Assembly (NCBI RefSeq): GCF_023028345.1
Contig: NZ_CP095487.1
Location: 1,860,001-1,924,000 of the forward strand
Direction of reading: 5' to 3'
Length of the DNA: 64,000 nucleotides
DNA from: Halorientalis marina
Lineage (GTDB): Archaea > Halobacteriota > Halobacteria > Halobacteriales > Haloarculaceae
A program made the position numbers and the translations under genes. The notes under the pieces were generated by a model that did no database searches, was not told the origin of the DNA, and saw only the letters and a program-made list of their open reading frames with translations. Of the stretch, positions 1 to 8,559 are shown piece by piece (the first letter of the stretch is position 1; every line of letters starts with the position of its first letter).

Positions 1-499
1 CGTGTTCGTCGACGAACGCCCGTGCCGCGTCACGGTCCCCGAACGGCAGGACTGCGGGTCCGCCCGGCGTCCGCGCCGGGCTGTCGACGACGAACCACGC
101 CTCGCTCGCCTGGACCCACCGGAGTCCGATCTCGTTGTCGAGGCGGACGTACCCCTCGCGCGTGAGGTTCGGGGCCGCGTTCGCGTAGTCGGTCACGAGC
201 ACGGAGAGCGGCCGGCCGAACTGCTCCCCCGTTCCGGGAGTGACGAGGTGTGTCGCAGCGGCGTCGACGCCGTAGTACCCGACGACGTACTGGAACTGGG
301 AGTAGAACACCTCCGTCTTCGGGACGTGGTAGCCCGCGGCCTCCGCCTCCTGGACGTCGACACCGGCCAACCCGAGCGTCAGCGTCTCGTCGAACGGCAC
401 CGCCGACGTGCGGCTGTCGACGCCAGTGTCGACGGCGAACCCCGTCGCCGCGACCGCGACGACGGCAAGCACCGCGACGAGAACGTACTTGACGTGCAT
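1..499 (-). CDS. NosL-like protein (partial, runs off the left edge)
   Basis: The reading frame is open from an ATG at 499 to the window edge (166 codons), with no stop. It begins with a hydrophobic segment (MHVKYVLVAVLAVVAVAATG) that looks like a signal anchor. The visible C-terminal part (GGPAVLPFGDRDAARAF, then VDEH) matches the end of NosL-family domains, in which an imported protein is judged for its copper site. It lacks the CxxCGM motif seen in the upstream gene, so it is a divergent second NosL-like protein. It starts immediately after the stop of that gene (TAG-ATG), so the two are one operon, probably part of a nos (nitrous oxide reductase) cluster continuing to the left. The product name is inferred from the partial sequence. 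Confidence 0.7.
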   Translation of the reverse strand, partial: MHVKYVLVAVLAVVAVAATGFAVDTGVDSRTSAVPFDETLTLGLAGVDVQEAEAAGYHVPKTEVFYSQFQYVVGYYGVDAAATHLVTPGTGEQFGRPLSVLVTDYANAAPNLTREGYVRLDNEIGLRWVQASEAWFVVDSPARTPGGPAVLPFGDRDAARAFVDEH

Positions 500-1144
500 C
501 TACATCCCGAGTTGGGCGATCAGTTCCGGCGTCACCCCGTCCACGCCGACGAGTTCGCCGCCGTACTCGGACTGGAGCGATTCGGCGTCGCCGCGCTCCG
601 AGAACGCGATCAGGTCCCGCCCCATCGCGCCTTTCACCTCGGACCCGGCGACGAACGTGACCGACGCGGCGTCGACGAAGGAATCGGCCTGCGGGTGCGT
701 CGAGATGAGCGTATCGCCGCCCTCCTCGAACAGGTCGTAGTCGACCGCGGAATAGTCCGTGACGTACATCACCGTTCGCTCCCAGTCACGGTCGAAGTCG
801 TACTGGAACGCCTCCCACGTACTGTCGAACCGCGCCGGGTTCTCGTGCCCCGACGGGGTGTGCTGGGGGTAGAAGATCTCCGTCGTCGGCCCCGGGTGGT
901 TCGGGATGATCATACCACAGATTTCACAGGCGTCGTCGGTCGTCAGGGTCACCGCGGCGGGGACGTCACCGGTCGGCGCTGCGTCCGAGTCACCGCCGTT
1001 CGAACACCCCGCGAGTGCCGTCGCGGCTCCCGCCGCGATGCCGGCACAGACGTGGCGTCGCGTGACGCGAACCGGCTTTCTGTCGTGGTCGCACGAGCGA
1101 CCCGATCCACCCCCGCCGCTCTCGCAAACGTGTTTCCGTGTCAT
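500..1144 (-). CDS. nosL: NosL, copper-binding accessory lipoprotein of nitrous oxide reductase
   Basis: NosL delivers Cu(I) for assembly of the CuZ centre of N2O reductase outside the membrane. The 214-residue protein has a twin-arginine signal followed by a lipobox (VTRRHVCAG then ALAGCSNG), so it is exported folded and lipid-anchored. After the signal it carries CEICGMII, the Cys-x2-Cys-Gly-Met metal motif of the family, and the closing region SEVKGAMGRDLIAF typical of NosL. I chose the ATG at 1144; a frame extension upstream lacks any protein-like character, and the valines just before the RR motif are GTC or GTT and cannot be starts. The next gene follows without spacing. nosZ itself is not in the window. 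Confidence 0.88.
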   Translation of the reverse strand: MTRKHVCESGGGGSGRSCDHDRKPVRVTRRHVCAGIAAGAATALAGCSNGGDSDAAPTGDVPAAVTLTTDDACEICGMIIPNHPGPTTEIFYPQHTPSGHENPARFDSTWEAFQYDFDRDWERTVMYVTDYSAVDYDLFEEGGDTLISTHPQADSFVDAASVTFVAGSEVKGAMGRDLIAFSERGDAESLQSEYGGELVGVDGVTPELIAQLGM

Positions 1145-1260
1145 GCTTCGGTATTCGGACGCGGTGTCGGTTCGAACCGGCACTGTTCCGTTGTTGTCTT
1201 GTACGAGGCCTGCAATTGGGGAGCCTTTCGCCCGTTCCCATGATCCGGGAATCCGCTCGC

Positions 1261-2316
1261 TCACTCGTCGCGACGGTCGCTGACGCAGTCCTCGATGGGT
1301 TCGAGGAGTTCGTCGGCGACGGTGTACGGGTCGGTCTCCCGGGCCATTACGGCCTCGACGAACGAGTCCAGCCCGCCGCGGGCCTCGATCTCCTCGGCCA
1401 GCAGGCCGGCGGCGTCCTCCCGGAGGAGGGTGCGTATCTCCGAAGCGTAGCGGTCGCGCGCGATCTCGTCGAGTTGCCCGGAGGTCTCCAGGAACTCGCG
1501 GTGGTCGTCGAGCGCCTCGACCAGGTCCTCGAGTCCCTCGCCGGTCTTGGCGACCGTCTCGACGATGGGCGGTTTCCAGCCCGCGCCCTCGCTTTCCTCG
1601 TCGGCTCGCGTCTCGACGGCGACGGTCTCGGCGTCCGACTCGACGGCGCCGTGGTGGCCCGTGGCGACCGACACCTCGTCCCGGCGCATCTCGATCATCT
1701 CCCGGAGGTCCGAGACCGTCCGGTTCGCCCCCTCCAGGTCCGCCTTGTTCACGACGAACAGGTCAGCGATCTCCAGGATGCCGGCCTTGAGCATCTGGAC
1801 GTCGTCGCCGCTTCCGGGTGGGACGAGGACGGTCACGGTGTCGGCGGTCCGGACGATATCGACCTCGTTCTGTCCGGCACCGACGGTCTCGATGATGATC
1901 TTGTCCTTCCCGAAGGCGTCGAGCGCCTTGACGGCGTCCGTCGTCGCCGTCGAGAGGCCGCCGAGCGTCCCGCGTGCGGACATCGAGCGGAAGAACACGT
2001 CCATGTCCCCGCGGTTCGAGGCCATCCGAATGCGGTCCCCGAGGACCGCCCCGCCGGTGAACGGCGAAGAGGGGTCGATGGCGATGACACCCACCGTGAG
2101 GCCCTCGTCCCGGTAGTGTTCGGCGAGTTTGTCGACGAGTGTCGACTTGCCGGCGCCGGGACTGCCGGTGATACCGATCACCTCGGCACCGCCGGTGTGG
2201 TCGTGGAGGGCCGACACGAGGTCCCGGTAGCCGGGTGATCGGTTCTCGATTTTCGTGATGACGCGGGCGAGCGCGCGGTGTTTCCCGGCGAGTAACTCCT
2301 CTATCAGGTCGCTCAT
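1261..2316 (-). CDS. meaB: Methylmalonyl-CoA mutase-associated GTPase MeaB
   Basis: MeaB is a G3E GTPase that gates delivery of adenosylcobalamin to methylmalonyl-CoA mutase and protects the holoenzyme. The 351 residues show the P-loop GITGSPGAGKSTL near residue 50, the DPSSPFTGGAVLGDRIRM signature, ETVGAGQNEVDIV and the guanine-specificity motif NKADLE, all in the usual order and family length. An acidic insertion (about residues 215-245) is typical of haloarchaeal versions. Its ATG overlaps the stop of the mutase small subunit upstream (ATGA), so the two are co-translated and act on the same complex in propionyl-CoA metabolism. Confidence 0.95.
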   Translation of the reverse strand: MSDLIEELLAGKHRALARVITKIENRSPGYRDLVSALHDHTGGAEVIGITGSPGAGKSTLVDKLAEHYRDEGLTVGVIAIDPSSPFTGGAVLGDRIRMASNRGDMDVFFRSMSARGTLGGLSTATTDAVKALDAFGKDKIIIETVGAGQNEVDIVRTADTVTVLVPPGSGDDVQMLKAGILEIADLFVVNKADLEGANRTVSDLREMIEMRRDEVSVATGHHGAVESDAETVAVETRADEESEGAGWKPPIVETVAKTGEGLEDLVEALDDHREFLETSGQLDEIARDRYASEIRTLLREDAAGLLAEEIEARGGLDSFVEAVMARETDPYTVADELLEPIEDCVSDRRDE

Positions 2317-2729
2317 CGATCGGGAGCGTTCTCGCGGACGTACTCGATGATCTCGTCCATCGACGCGCCGGGCCCGAATATCTTCCCCACACCGAGGTCG
2401 TAGAGGTCGTCACGGTCCTCCTCGGGGATGATGCCGCCGAGCAGGAGCAGCGTGTCGTCCTTTGCGTCGTACTCCTCTAGCCCGTCGAGGATCTTCGGGA
2501 CGAGCGTGTTGTGGGCACCCGAGAGGATGGAGATGCCCAGCACGTCGACGTCCTCCTGGACCGTCGCCTGTACGATCTCTTCGGGGGACTTGTGGAGGCC
2601 GGAGTAGATGACCTCGAACCCGGCATCTCGGAACGCACGCGCGATGACGTGTGCGCCCCGGTCATGACCATCGAGTCCGACCTTGGCGACCAGACACCGA
2701 ATCGTCCGTTGCTCCGTATCCGCACTCAT
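2313..2729 (-). CDS. mcmA2: Methylmalonyl-CoA mutase, cobalamin-binding subunit
   Basis: This is the small B12-binding subunit of (R)-methylmalonyl-CoA mutase, which interconverts methylmalonyl-CoA and succinyl-CoA. The 138-residue protein has the base-off cobalamin motif D-x-H-x-x-G (VGLDGHDRGAHVIA), SILSGAH in the middle and GGIIPEED near the end, covering just a Rossmann-like B12 domain. I start at ATG 2729 (MSADTEQR); the 10 residues upstream in frame are not family-like. The gene overlaps meaB by 4 bp. The catalytic large subunit is not in this window, which is normal for archaea, where the two subunits are often encoded apart. Confidence 0.93.
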   Translation of the reverse strand: MSADTEQRTIRCLVAKVGLDGHDRGAHVIARAFRDAGFEVIYSGLHKSPEEIVQATVQEDVDVLGISILSGAHNTLVPKILDGLEEYDAKDDTLLLLGGIIPEEDRDDLYDLGVGKIFGPGASMDEIIEYVRENAPDR

Positions 2730-2880
2730 AGCACAGTGTACCGGGGTGGATGGCTTCATTCTTGCCCTCTATCCCCACACTTAGGTAACAGGTTCGCCGC
2801 TCCGAGCGGACCCGTCGCGGTGCCCGCGCGAACCCGACCGGATGCGACGCACTGAAGAAAGTTCGGTCCCGACGTTCGGT

Positions 2881-3534
2881 ATGGCAGTCGCCGACGACCT
2901 CGGGCAGTGGCCCAGGGCACACCCGCGTCTCGTCACCACAGTCCTGTCGATCCTCGGCTACGCGCTCGTGATCGGCGCGTTCGGGGGCCTGCTCCCCATC
3001 CCCGAGATCGGTCGGGACACCGTCATTCTCCTGGGTGACGCCATCGCCGTGGTGAACACGCTGGCACTGAGCGCTATCGTCGCCGGCGTCTACTTCATCC
3101 GCACCGACCAGGTCCGCAAACACCGCGCCGCGATGCTGACCGCCTTCGCGCTCATCATGGTGTTTCTCGTCATGTACCTCGTGAAGGTCGGTGCCGGCTT
3201 CGAGAAAGCCATCCTCGCCGAGGGCGTGGTCTACTACGCCTATCTCGGAATGCTCGCCGTTCACATCCTGCTATCGGCGCTCGCGGTCCCGGTCGTCCTC
3301 CACGCAGTCGTCCTCGGACTGACTCACTCCCCGTCGGAACTGCGCGACACGATCCACAAGCGCGTCGGCCGCGTCGCCGTCGGTGCGTGGGGCCTCTCGC
3401 TCGCGCTCGGAGTCATCACGTACCTCCTGTTGAATCACGTCTACAGCTGGGAACCCCGGACCGAACTCTTCTTGCTCCTGGTCGGCCCCGGACTCGGCGA
3501 ACTCCGGGACAGCCTGTTCGGCGACCGGGAGTAA
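2881..3534 (+). CDS. DUF420-family membrane protein
   Basis: The product (217 residues from ATG 2881) has about six hydrophobic helices: LVTTVLSILGYALVIGAF, ALSAIVAGVYFI, AMLTAFALIMVFLVMYLVK, YYAYLGMLAVHILLSALAVP, VVLHAVVLG and the last near VAVGAWGLSLALGVITYLL. The layout, with conserved H, K and Tyr residues inside helices, fits the DUF420/YozB family, whose Bacillus member CtaM is tied to cytochrome oxidase maturation. No neighbour here confirms that role. An in-frame ATG at 2842 would add 13 residues; I prefer 2881 because the short cytoplasmic N-terminus is more typical. Confidence 0.75.
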   Translation: MAVADDLGQWPRAHPRLVTTVLSILGYALVIGAFGGLLPIPEIGRDTVILLGDAIAVVNTLALSAIVAGVYFIRTDQVRKHRAAMLTAFALIMVFLVMYLVKVGAGFEKAILAEGVVYYAYLGMLAVHILLSALAVPVVLHAVVLGLTHSPSELRDTIHKRVGRVAVGAWGLSLALGVITYLLLNHVYSWEPRTELFLLLVGPGLGELRDSLFGDRE

Positions 3535-3601
3535 GCGGCGTCGAGTCACGTCGCCTCTCCCGACGGCACGGTTTTTTGCGTGGTCCACGTACGCAAGCCA
3601 C

Positions 3602-4762
3602 ATGGCCGACGACCGAACCGACGCCGAAACGATCACGCGGTGTGATTACTGCCGGCTCCCGTGCCCGCGCGAGTCGCTGACGGTCGAGCACGACGACGTG
3701 ACCTACGAGTTCTGTTCGGCGGCCTGCCGCGACGCACAGAGCGACGCCGAGCACGCGTTCACGCAGTATCACGGGTTTCGACGCTACGACACGAACGTCG
3801 CCGCTCTCGACGCGAGCCTGCCCCAGGGCGTGCCCCGGAACTCCTTCGTCATGCTGACCGACCTGGCGGGAACGCGCTCCGAAGCCATCATGGCGGAACT
3901 GGTCTGGCGGGCGCTCCAGCGCGGCGAGCCGGTCGTCTACGTCACCTTCCTCGAACCGCCGGTGTCGGTGATTCAGAAGTTCGTCACGCTGGAGTGGAAC
4001 GTCCTCCCGTATCTGGAGTCCGGGCAGTTGCGCCTGCTCGACTGCTTCACCTATCGGCTGGACGACCACGACCGGATGTTCGACCGGATGGACGACTGGA
4101 ACCACCACCTCGCGACCGTGGCAGAGGACGCCACCACGACGGCCCGGGACCCGAGCGCGACCCGCCAGCTGGAGAACGAACTCGACCACTGCCTCGGCGA
4201 CCTCGGGATGGACGACGCCGGCATCGTCGTCATCGACTCGCTGACGGAACTGGGAACGCTCGTCCAGCCCGTCCAGGCCTACGACTTCGTCAAGAACGTC
4301 CGCGCGGAGGTCTGCAAGGGGCGGTTCGTCCCCGTGTTCGCCGGCGCGACACGCGCCAGCGAGGAACTGGAGTTCCCCCACGACATGGGCTACATGGTCG
4401 ACGGTATCATCGAGGTCCGGCTCAACGAGGACATCGTCGAGGGCGCGCTCATCAAACAGATTCGCGTCCGGAAGATGAGCGGCGTCCTCACCTACCCCGA
4501 GTGGTCGGCCTACGAGTACACCTCCGGCCGTGGCATCGTGACCTTCGACCCGCTCGAAGAGATGGAGAAGTCCCGGGAACCCGCAGTCGAGAAGGTCGAC
4601 GAGGAGGTCCTGGCCGACGGCGTCGAGGACGGCGGTGTGCCGGCCGAGACCGACGGCGCGGCCGTCGAGGACGGCGACACTGGTGCCGACGGTGCAGACT
4701 CGGGAGACACGGAAGCGGAAACCGAGAGCGGGGGGAACGCGGAGGCCGACGGCGCCGAGTGA
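3602..4762 (+). CDS. RecA-fold (KaiC/RAD55-like) protein with N-terminal zinc finger and degenerate P-loop
   Basis: Residues 14-42 hold a treble-clef-like metal site (C14, C17, C38, C42; CDYC then FCSAAC), similar to TRASH-type fingers. Residues 70-320 follow the KaiC/GvpD/RAD55 pattern, including a Walker-B-like AGIVVIDSLTEL and a C-terminal RVRKMSGV strand. The place of the Walker A loop reads LTDLAGTRSE (about 84-93) with no lysine, so ATP hydrolysis is doubtful. The last 65 residues are an acidic Asp/Glu/Gly/Ala tail without predicted fold. It stands alone, convergent with the ABC permease. A sensory or scaffold role is possible; no function is shown. Confidence 0.75.
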   Translation: MADDRTDAETITRCDYCRLPCPRESLTVEHDDVTYEFCSAACRDAQSDAEHAFTQYHGFRRYDTNVAALDASLPQGVPRNSFVMLTDLAGTRSEAIMAELVWRALQRGEPVVYVTFLEPPVSVIQKFVTLEWNVLPYLESGQLRLLDCFTYRLDDHDRMFDRMDDWNHHLATVAEDATTTARDPSATRQLENELDHCLGDLGMDDAGIVVIDSLTELGTLVQPVQAYDFVKNVRAEVCKGRFVPVFAGATRASEELEFPHDMGYMVDGIIEVRLNEDIVEGALIKQIRVRKMSGVLTYPEWSAYEYTSGRGIVTFDPLEEMEKSREPAVEKVDEEVLADGVEDGGVPAETDGAAVEDGDTGADGADSGDTEAETESGGNAEADGAE

Positions 4763-4768
4763 GCGCGA

Positions 4769-5521
4769 TCAGTCCGTCGTCGGCAGCGCGTACGCGCCCG
4801 CGGCGAAGAAGACGACGGTCAGCGCGGCGAGGACGCCGAGTGCGGCCATCGCAGACAGCGGCGCCGAGGCAGGGTCGAAGGTGGCCGAGCGGACGCCCCA
4901 CGAGAAGTACGTCAGGGGCGAGAGTTCGGTGGGGAGCCAGTCCGGTAACAGCACCGGCGGCACGAACGTCTCCGAGAGGAAAAGCAAGGGGAGGGCGATG
5001 CCGTTGCTCGCCGCGATGACCCCGTCCTGTGAGTCCGCGAGGCTGCCGAGCAGGGCGCCCACACCGCAGAACAGCGCGACGCCGAAGGCGACGAAGGGGA
5101 CGAGCAGTGGTGAAAACGTGATTTCCGCACCGGTCACGACGACGATCAAAGCGAGCAGGAGCAGGCCCGCGAGACCGATGACGACGACGTTGACCAGCGT
5201 CTGTGCGAGCAGCCACTCCGGCCGGGAGAGCGGCGTCGTCGCCAGTTTCTCGAACTGATTGCCGTCACGGTGGCGCGCCACCTCGCTCCCGACCCGCGAG
5301 AGCGGCGTGAACAGGACGACGACGGCCAGATAGCCCGGGACGTAGTAGCCCGCGGGCTCGGTAAAGAGGCCGCTCCCGGTCGCGTCGGTCTGGACGACCG
5401 CCCCGAAAATCAGGATGATGATGACCGGGAAGAAGAAGGTGAAAAAGACGGCCGTCCGCCGGCGGAGGAAAGAGCGCGAGGCCGCGGTGAACGAGGACGC
5501 TACGCGGCCGAGTACGGTCAT
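4769..5521 (-). CDS. ABC-2 type exporter permease
   Basis: The 250-residue protein has six hydrophobic segments and the N-terminal FLRRRTAVFFTFFFPVIIILIF pattern (split here over the first helix) usual for ABC-2 permeases. Conserved features include a cytoplasmic loop GNQFEKLATTPLSRPEWL and the late LSPLTYFSWGVR segment. Its ATG overlaps the stop of the ATPase gene by 4 bp, so the pair forms one exporter. Substrate unknown; families of this kind export drugs, lipids or peptides. Confidence 0.88.
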   Translation of the reverse strand: MTVLGRVASSFTAASRSFLRRRTAVFFTFFFPVIIILIFGAVVQTDATGSGLFTEPAGYYVPGYLAVVVLFTPLSRVGSEVARHRDGNQFEKLATTPLSRPEWLLAQTLVNVVVIGLAGLLLLALIVVVTGAEITFSPLLVPFVAFGVALFCGVGALLGSLADSQDGVIAASNGIALPLLFLSETFVPPVLLPDWLPTELSPLTYFSWGVRSATFDPASAPLSAMAALGVLAALTVVFFAAGAYALPTTD

Positions 5522-6504
5522 CGGTGCCCCTCCTCGGACTCGGCGTCGTCCGTGGCCGACGTGGACTGCCCGCCATCGGCCAGCGGTATCTCCCCGCGGT
5601 CGACGGCCTCGCCGGACGCTGTCACGGCTCGGCCGGTCAGGTCGAGGTAGACGTCCTCCAGGTCGGGCTCGGTCCAGGTCAGCGAGTCGTAGGTCGCGCC
5701 CGCGGCTTCGAGGCGGGCCACGACATCGCCGATGGCCTCCGGCGGCACGTCGTAGACCGTCAGCTGGCCGTCGGCCAGTTCCGCCGGGTAGCCGAGGTCG
5801 GCCGTCACCGCGGGGTCGGCGTCGGTCGCGATCACGAGGCGGCTGTCCCCGCCGTGGTCGGCGACGAGCGCCGCCGGCGAATCACAGGCCACGAGGGTCC
5901 CGTCCGCGAGCAGTCCCACGCGGTCGGCGAGCCGTTCGGCCTCCTCCATGTAGTGGGTCGTCAGGAAGACGGTCGTCCCGCCGTCGGCGAGGGCTTCGAT
6001 CAGGCGCCACAGCGCGCGTCTGCCGGCGGGGTCGATCCCGGTCGTCGGCTCGTCGAGCACGAGCAGGTCCGGGTCGTTGACCAGTGCGGTCCCCACACAG
6101 ACCCGCCGTTGCTGTCCACCCGAGAGGTCCTCGTACCAGGTGTCCGCGTCGGCTTCGAGGCCCACGTCGGCGAGGACCCGCTCCACGTCGCGGGCGTCGT
6201 CGTAGAGGCCGGCGTAGTAGTCCAGCAGTTCCCGGGCGGTCAGGCGCGCGGGCGGTGAGAACGCCTGCGGGAGCAGGCCGATGCGGTCGCGGCCGACCGC
6301 TGTCGGCGCCTGCCCGAACACCTCCACCCTCCCCTGGGCGTCGGTCGTCCCGAGGAGCGCGCGGACGAGCGTCGTCTTTCCCGCGCCGTTCGGCCCGATG
6401 CAGGCGAACACCTCGCCCTCGTCGATGGTCAGCGAGACGCCGTCGAGGGCGACGGTGTCGCCGTAGGCCCGGCGGACCTCTTCGGCGACGATGGCGGCGG
6501 TCAT
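5518..6504 (-). CDS. ABC transporter ATP-binding protein
   Basis: All ABC signatures are visible: Walker A GPNGAGKTTLVRALLG near residue 40, the LSGGQQRRVCVG signature near 130, Walker B LLVLDEPTTGIDPAGR followed by the switch His in LTTHYMEEAERL. The C-terminal 100 residues form the extra domain common in DrrA/CcmA-like ATPases that pair with ABC-2 permeases, ending in an acidic tail. It is the first gene of a two-gene operon with the permease at 4769-5521. Confidence 0.92.
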   Translation of the reverse strand: MTAAIVAEEVRRAYGDTVALDGVSLTIDEGEVFACIGPNGAGKTTLVRALLGTTDAQGRVEVFGQAPTAVGRDRIGLLPQAFSPPARLTARELLDYYAGLYDDARDVERVLADVGLEADADTWYEDLSGGQQRRVCVGTALVNDPDLLVLDEPTTGIDPAGRRALWRLIEALADGGTTVFLTTHYMEEAERLADRVGLLADGTLVACDSPAALVADHGGDSRLVIATDADPAVTADLGYPAELADGQLTVYDVPPEAIGDVVARLEAAGATYDSLTWTEPDLEDVYLDLTGRAVTASGEAVDRGEIPLADGGQSTSATDDAESEEGHR

Positions 6505-6543
6505 ATCCCGACGTGACTGCCCTGCCGGCGTAAGGATTCGGAT

Positions 6544-7572
6544 TTACAGCAGGGGTATCACCCATCGCCCCAGCGCGACGGCGACGAGCAAGGCCCCTTC
6601 GCGCCTGCGCAGTCGCTCCCCAGTCAGCGACAGCACGATTACGAGTCCGACCGTGAGCACCAGCGGCCCGAAGTTCGGGACGACCGCGACGTCGATTAGC
6701 AGTGGTTGGATCACCGCGGCGACCCCCAGCGCGAGCAGCAGGTTCGAGAGGTCGCTCCCGATCAGCGTCCCCGCCGTAACTCCGTGACTCCCGCGTCGGG
6801 CTGCCGCGGTCACCGTCGCGAACTCCGGCATCGAGGTTCCCGTCGCGACGACGGTCACGCCGATCACCCACTCGGCGATGCCCACCGCCCGCGCGATACT
6901 CGATGCGGAGCCGACGAGCAGGTGCGCCCCGCCGAGCAACAGAACCAGGCCGAGCAGGAGCACCGCGACCATTCTCGGGAGCGGCCACTCGTCGCCCCCC
7001 TCCCATTCGTCCAGGTCGCCGGGGAGATCGGGGACCGCCGCCTCGACCGCAGTGTCGATATCGTCCGGATCGACGTTGACTGCGTCACCTTCCGTCGCCG
7101 ACAGCCCCAGAAGCAGTGCCGTGACGTAACTCACCCAGAGCGCGACGAGCGCGCCCCCTTCCCAGGCGCTCAGCCGGCCGTCGAACAGGAAGACCGTCAC
7201 CAGCAACGCGGCTGCGAGCAGTACCGGCCCGTCTCGACGGACGAGGTTTCGCGACGTTGGAATATCGCGGGTCAGCGCCAGACCGCCGAGGACGAACCCG
7301 AGGTTGAACACGTTCGAGCCGACGACGTTCCCCACGGCGATATCGCCCTCGCCCGAGATGGCCGCGTTGCCGGTCACCAGGAGTTCCGGTGCGGAGGTGC
7401 CGATGGCGATCACCGTCAGACCGATTACGGCTTCCGAAAGTCCCAGTCGGCCGGCTATCGCGACGGCACCTTCGACGAGCAGGCCCGACCCGAACCACAG
7501 CCCCACACCGGCCACTCCGATGAGTACGATGTCCAGTGCGATCCCACCGGTGCCCCCGATAGCCCCAACCAT
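6544..7572 (-). CDS. Sodium/calcium exchanger family protein (CaCA)
   Basis: This 342-residue membrane protein exchanges Ca2+ for Na+ or H+ across the membrane. It has ten or so hydrophobic helices in two halves, each with the alpha-repeat: GTSAPELLVTGNAA followed by GNVVGSNVFNLG in the first half, and GTSMPEFATVTAA followed by GTLIGSDLSNLL in the second. The second repeat has GSDLSN in place of the common GSNxFN, which may change ion selectivity. The acidic loop between the halves (about 165-195) is the usual regulatory position. The start ATG shares one base with the stop of the upstream SelT/SelW-like gene (TGATG). Confidence 0.9.
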   Translation of the reverse strand: MVGAIGGTGGIALDIVLIGVAGVGLWFGSGLLVEGAVAIAGRLGLSEAVIGLTVIAIGTSAPELLVTGNAAISGEGDIAVGNVVGSNVFNLGFVLGGLALTRDIPTSRNLVRRDGPVLLAAALLVTVFLFDGRLSAWEGGALVALWVSYVTALLLGLSATEGDAVNVDPDDIDTAVEAAVPDLPGDLDEWEGGDEWPLPRMVAVLLLGLVLLLGGAHLLVGSASSIARAVGIAEWVIGVTVVATGTSMPEFATVTAAARRGSHGVTAGTLIGSDLSNLLLALGVAAVIQPLLIDVAVVPNFGPLVLTVGLVIVLSLTGERLRRREGALLVAVALGRWVIPLL

Positions 7573-7802
7573 CAGACCTCGTCGCGGACACGGCGCACGA
7601 CCTCGTCGACGTCGTAGTCGTCGTCGGCCTTGTCGAAGACGACGGTTCCATCGACGCTGACGCGGAAGACGCCGTCCCGACCCGTCCGGAGCGTTACCGC
7701 GTCGAGGCGCTCCCCGAACGTCCGCAACAGCGACTCCTGAATCCGCAGTGCGCGGTCGAGAAACCCACAGGGAACGCAGTACTCGATCTCGACGGTCGTC
7801 AT
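7572..7802 (-). CDS. SelT/SelW/SelH-like (Rdx family) selenoprotein homologue
   Basis: A 76-residue protein with VEIEYCVPCGFLDRALRIQ at the start: the Cys-x2-Cys redox motif (all cysteine here, no selenocysteine) in the beta-alpha position of the Rdx thioredoxin-like fold. The following DGVFRVSVDGTVVFDK is the second conserved half, and the C-terminal helix completes the domain. I start at MTTVEIEY (ATG 7802) since the upstream extension of nine residues is not conserved-looking. It is transcribed ahead of the CaCA exchanger. Function is a presumed thiol redox role. Confidence 0.85.
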   Translation of the reverse strand: MTTVEIEYCVPCGFLDRALRIQESLLRTFGERLDAVTLRTGRDGVFRVSVDGTVVFDKADDDYDVDEVVRRVRDEV

Positions 7803-7878
7803 ATTGGTGTGTGCGATAGTGAGCGACAAAAACCCGCCGACGACGGTCGGGGTGGTGACACGACCGCGCCCGGTCCCA

Positions 7879-8559
7879 TCACCGGCCGAACGGCCGCCAG
7901 TACAGCAGCGCGACGGTGACGACGAACACGACCGTCGAGAGGCCGTAGGTCTGTGCGTAGGCCGCGCTCGCGACCGCGGTGCCGCTCCCCACGACGCCCG
8001 TTACGAGCGTCGCCAGCACCGGCCACGTACAGGAGACACAGGACAGCAGGCCGAGCAGCCCGCCGATGGCCGACCCGGCCGCGTCGATCACCGTTGCGTA
8101 CACGAGATAGGCGAGTGAGATGTAACCGACCAGCTTGTACGGCATGAGCGTGACGCCGACGACGGTCCCGTCGTAGAGAAGCGCCGGTCCCCACCCCGGC
8201 GGGAGGTCGAGCAGGACGACCCGGGCCGTCGAGAGGGCGGGGTTCGCGGCGGGACCGATCAGCCCCCCGAAGTACGACAGGACGGCGAAGTAGCCGACGG
8301 CGACCGCGGCGGCGATGCGACGCTCGCGCGTCCCGGTCGGCGCCGGTCGCGTCCGGAGGATGGCCCAGAGCCCGACGTTGATCCAGACGAACGGAAAGAG
8401 CCAGTACCGGACCGCGAGCGGGCCGACGAGCTGTGACTCCGAGATCACGGCGTACGACGCGAGCAGGAGTATCTCGAAGTTGACGACGAGTGCGGCCCAC
8501 AGGAGCGTCTTCCGCTCCGGGCGGACCCGCGCGAGCCAGTCCGACGTGACGGTGCTCAT
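7879..8559 (-). CDS. Haloarchaeal polytopic membrane protein of the heme-synthesis operon
   Basis: This 226-residue product has about six hydrophobic helices (for example TLLWAALVVNFEILLLASYAV, YWLFPFVWINVGLWAIL, AAVAVGYFAVLSYFGGLI). It contains one notable pair of cysteines in GLLSCVSCTWPVLATL, suggestive of metal or thiol chemistry within the membrane. The start ATG at 8559 overlaps the stop of ctaB by 4 bp, so it is translationally coupled to heme O synthesis. I do not recognise a named family with confidence; a role in oxidase assembly is inferred from position only. Confidence 0.75.
   Translation of the reverse strand: MSTVTSDWLARVRPERKTLLWAALVVNFEILLLASYAVISESQLVGPLAVRYWLFPFVWINVGLWAILRTRPAPTGTRERRIAAAVAVGYFAVLSYFGGLIGPAANPALSTARVVLLDLPPGWGPALLYDGTVVGVTLMPYKLVGYISLAYLVYATVIDAAGSAIGGLLGLLSCVSCTWPVLATLVTGVVGSGTAVASAAYAQTYGLSTVVFVVTVALLYWRPFGR

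Noticed and set aside
2-1243. 413-codon plus-strand ORF
   Set aside because: It is antisense to the NosL pair; its Arg/Val-rich, featureless translation is the usual shadow of G+C-rich genes.
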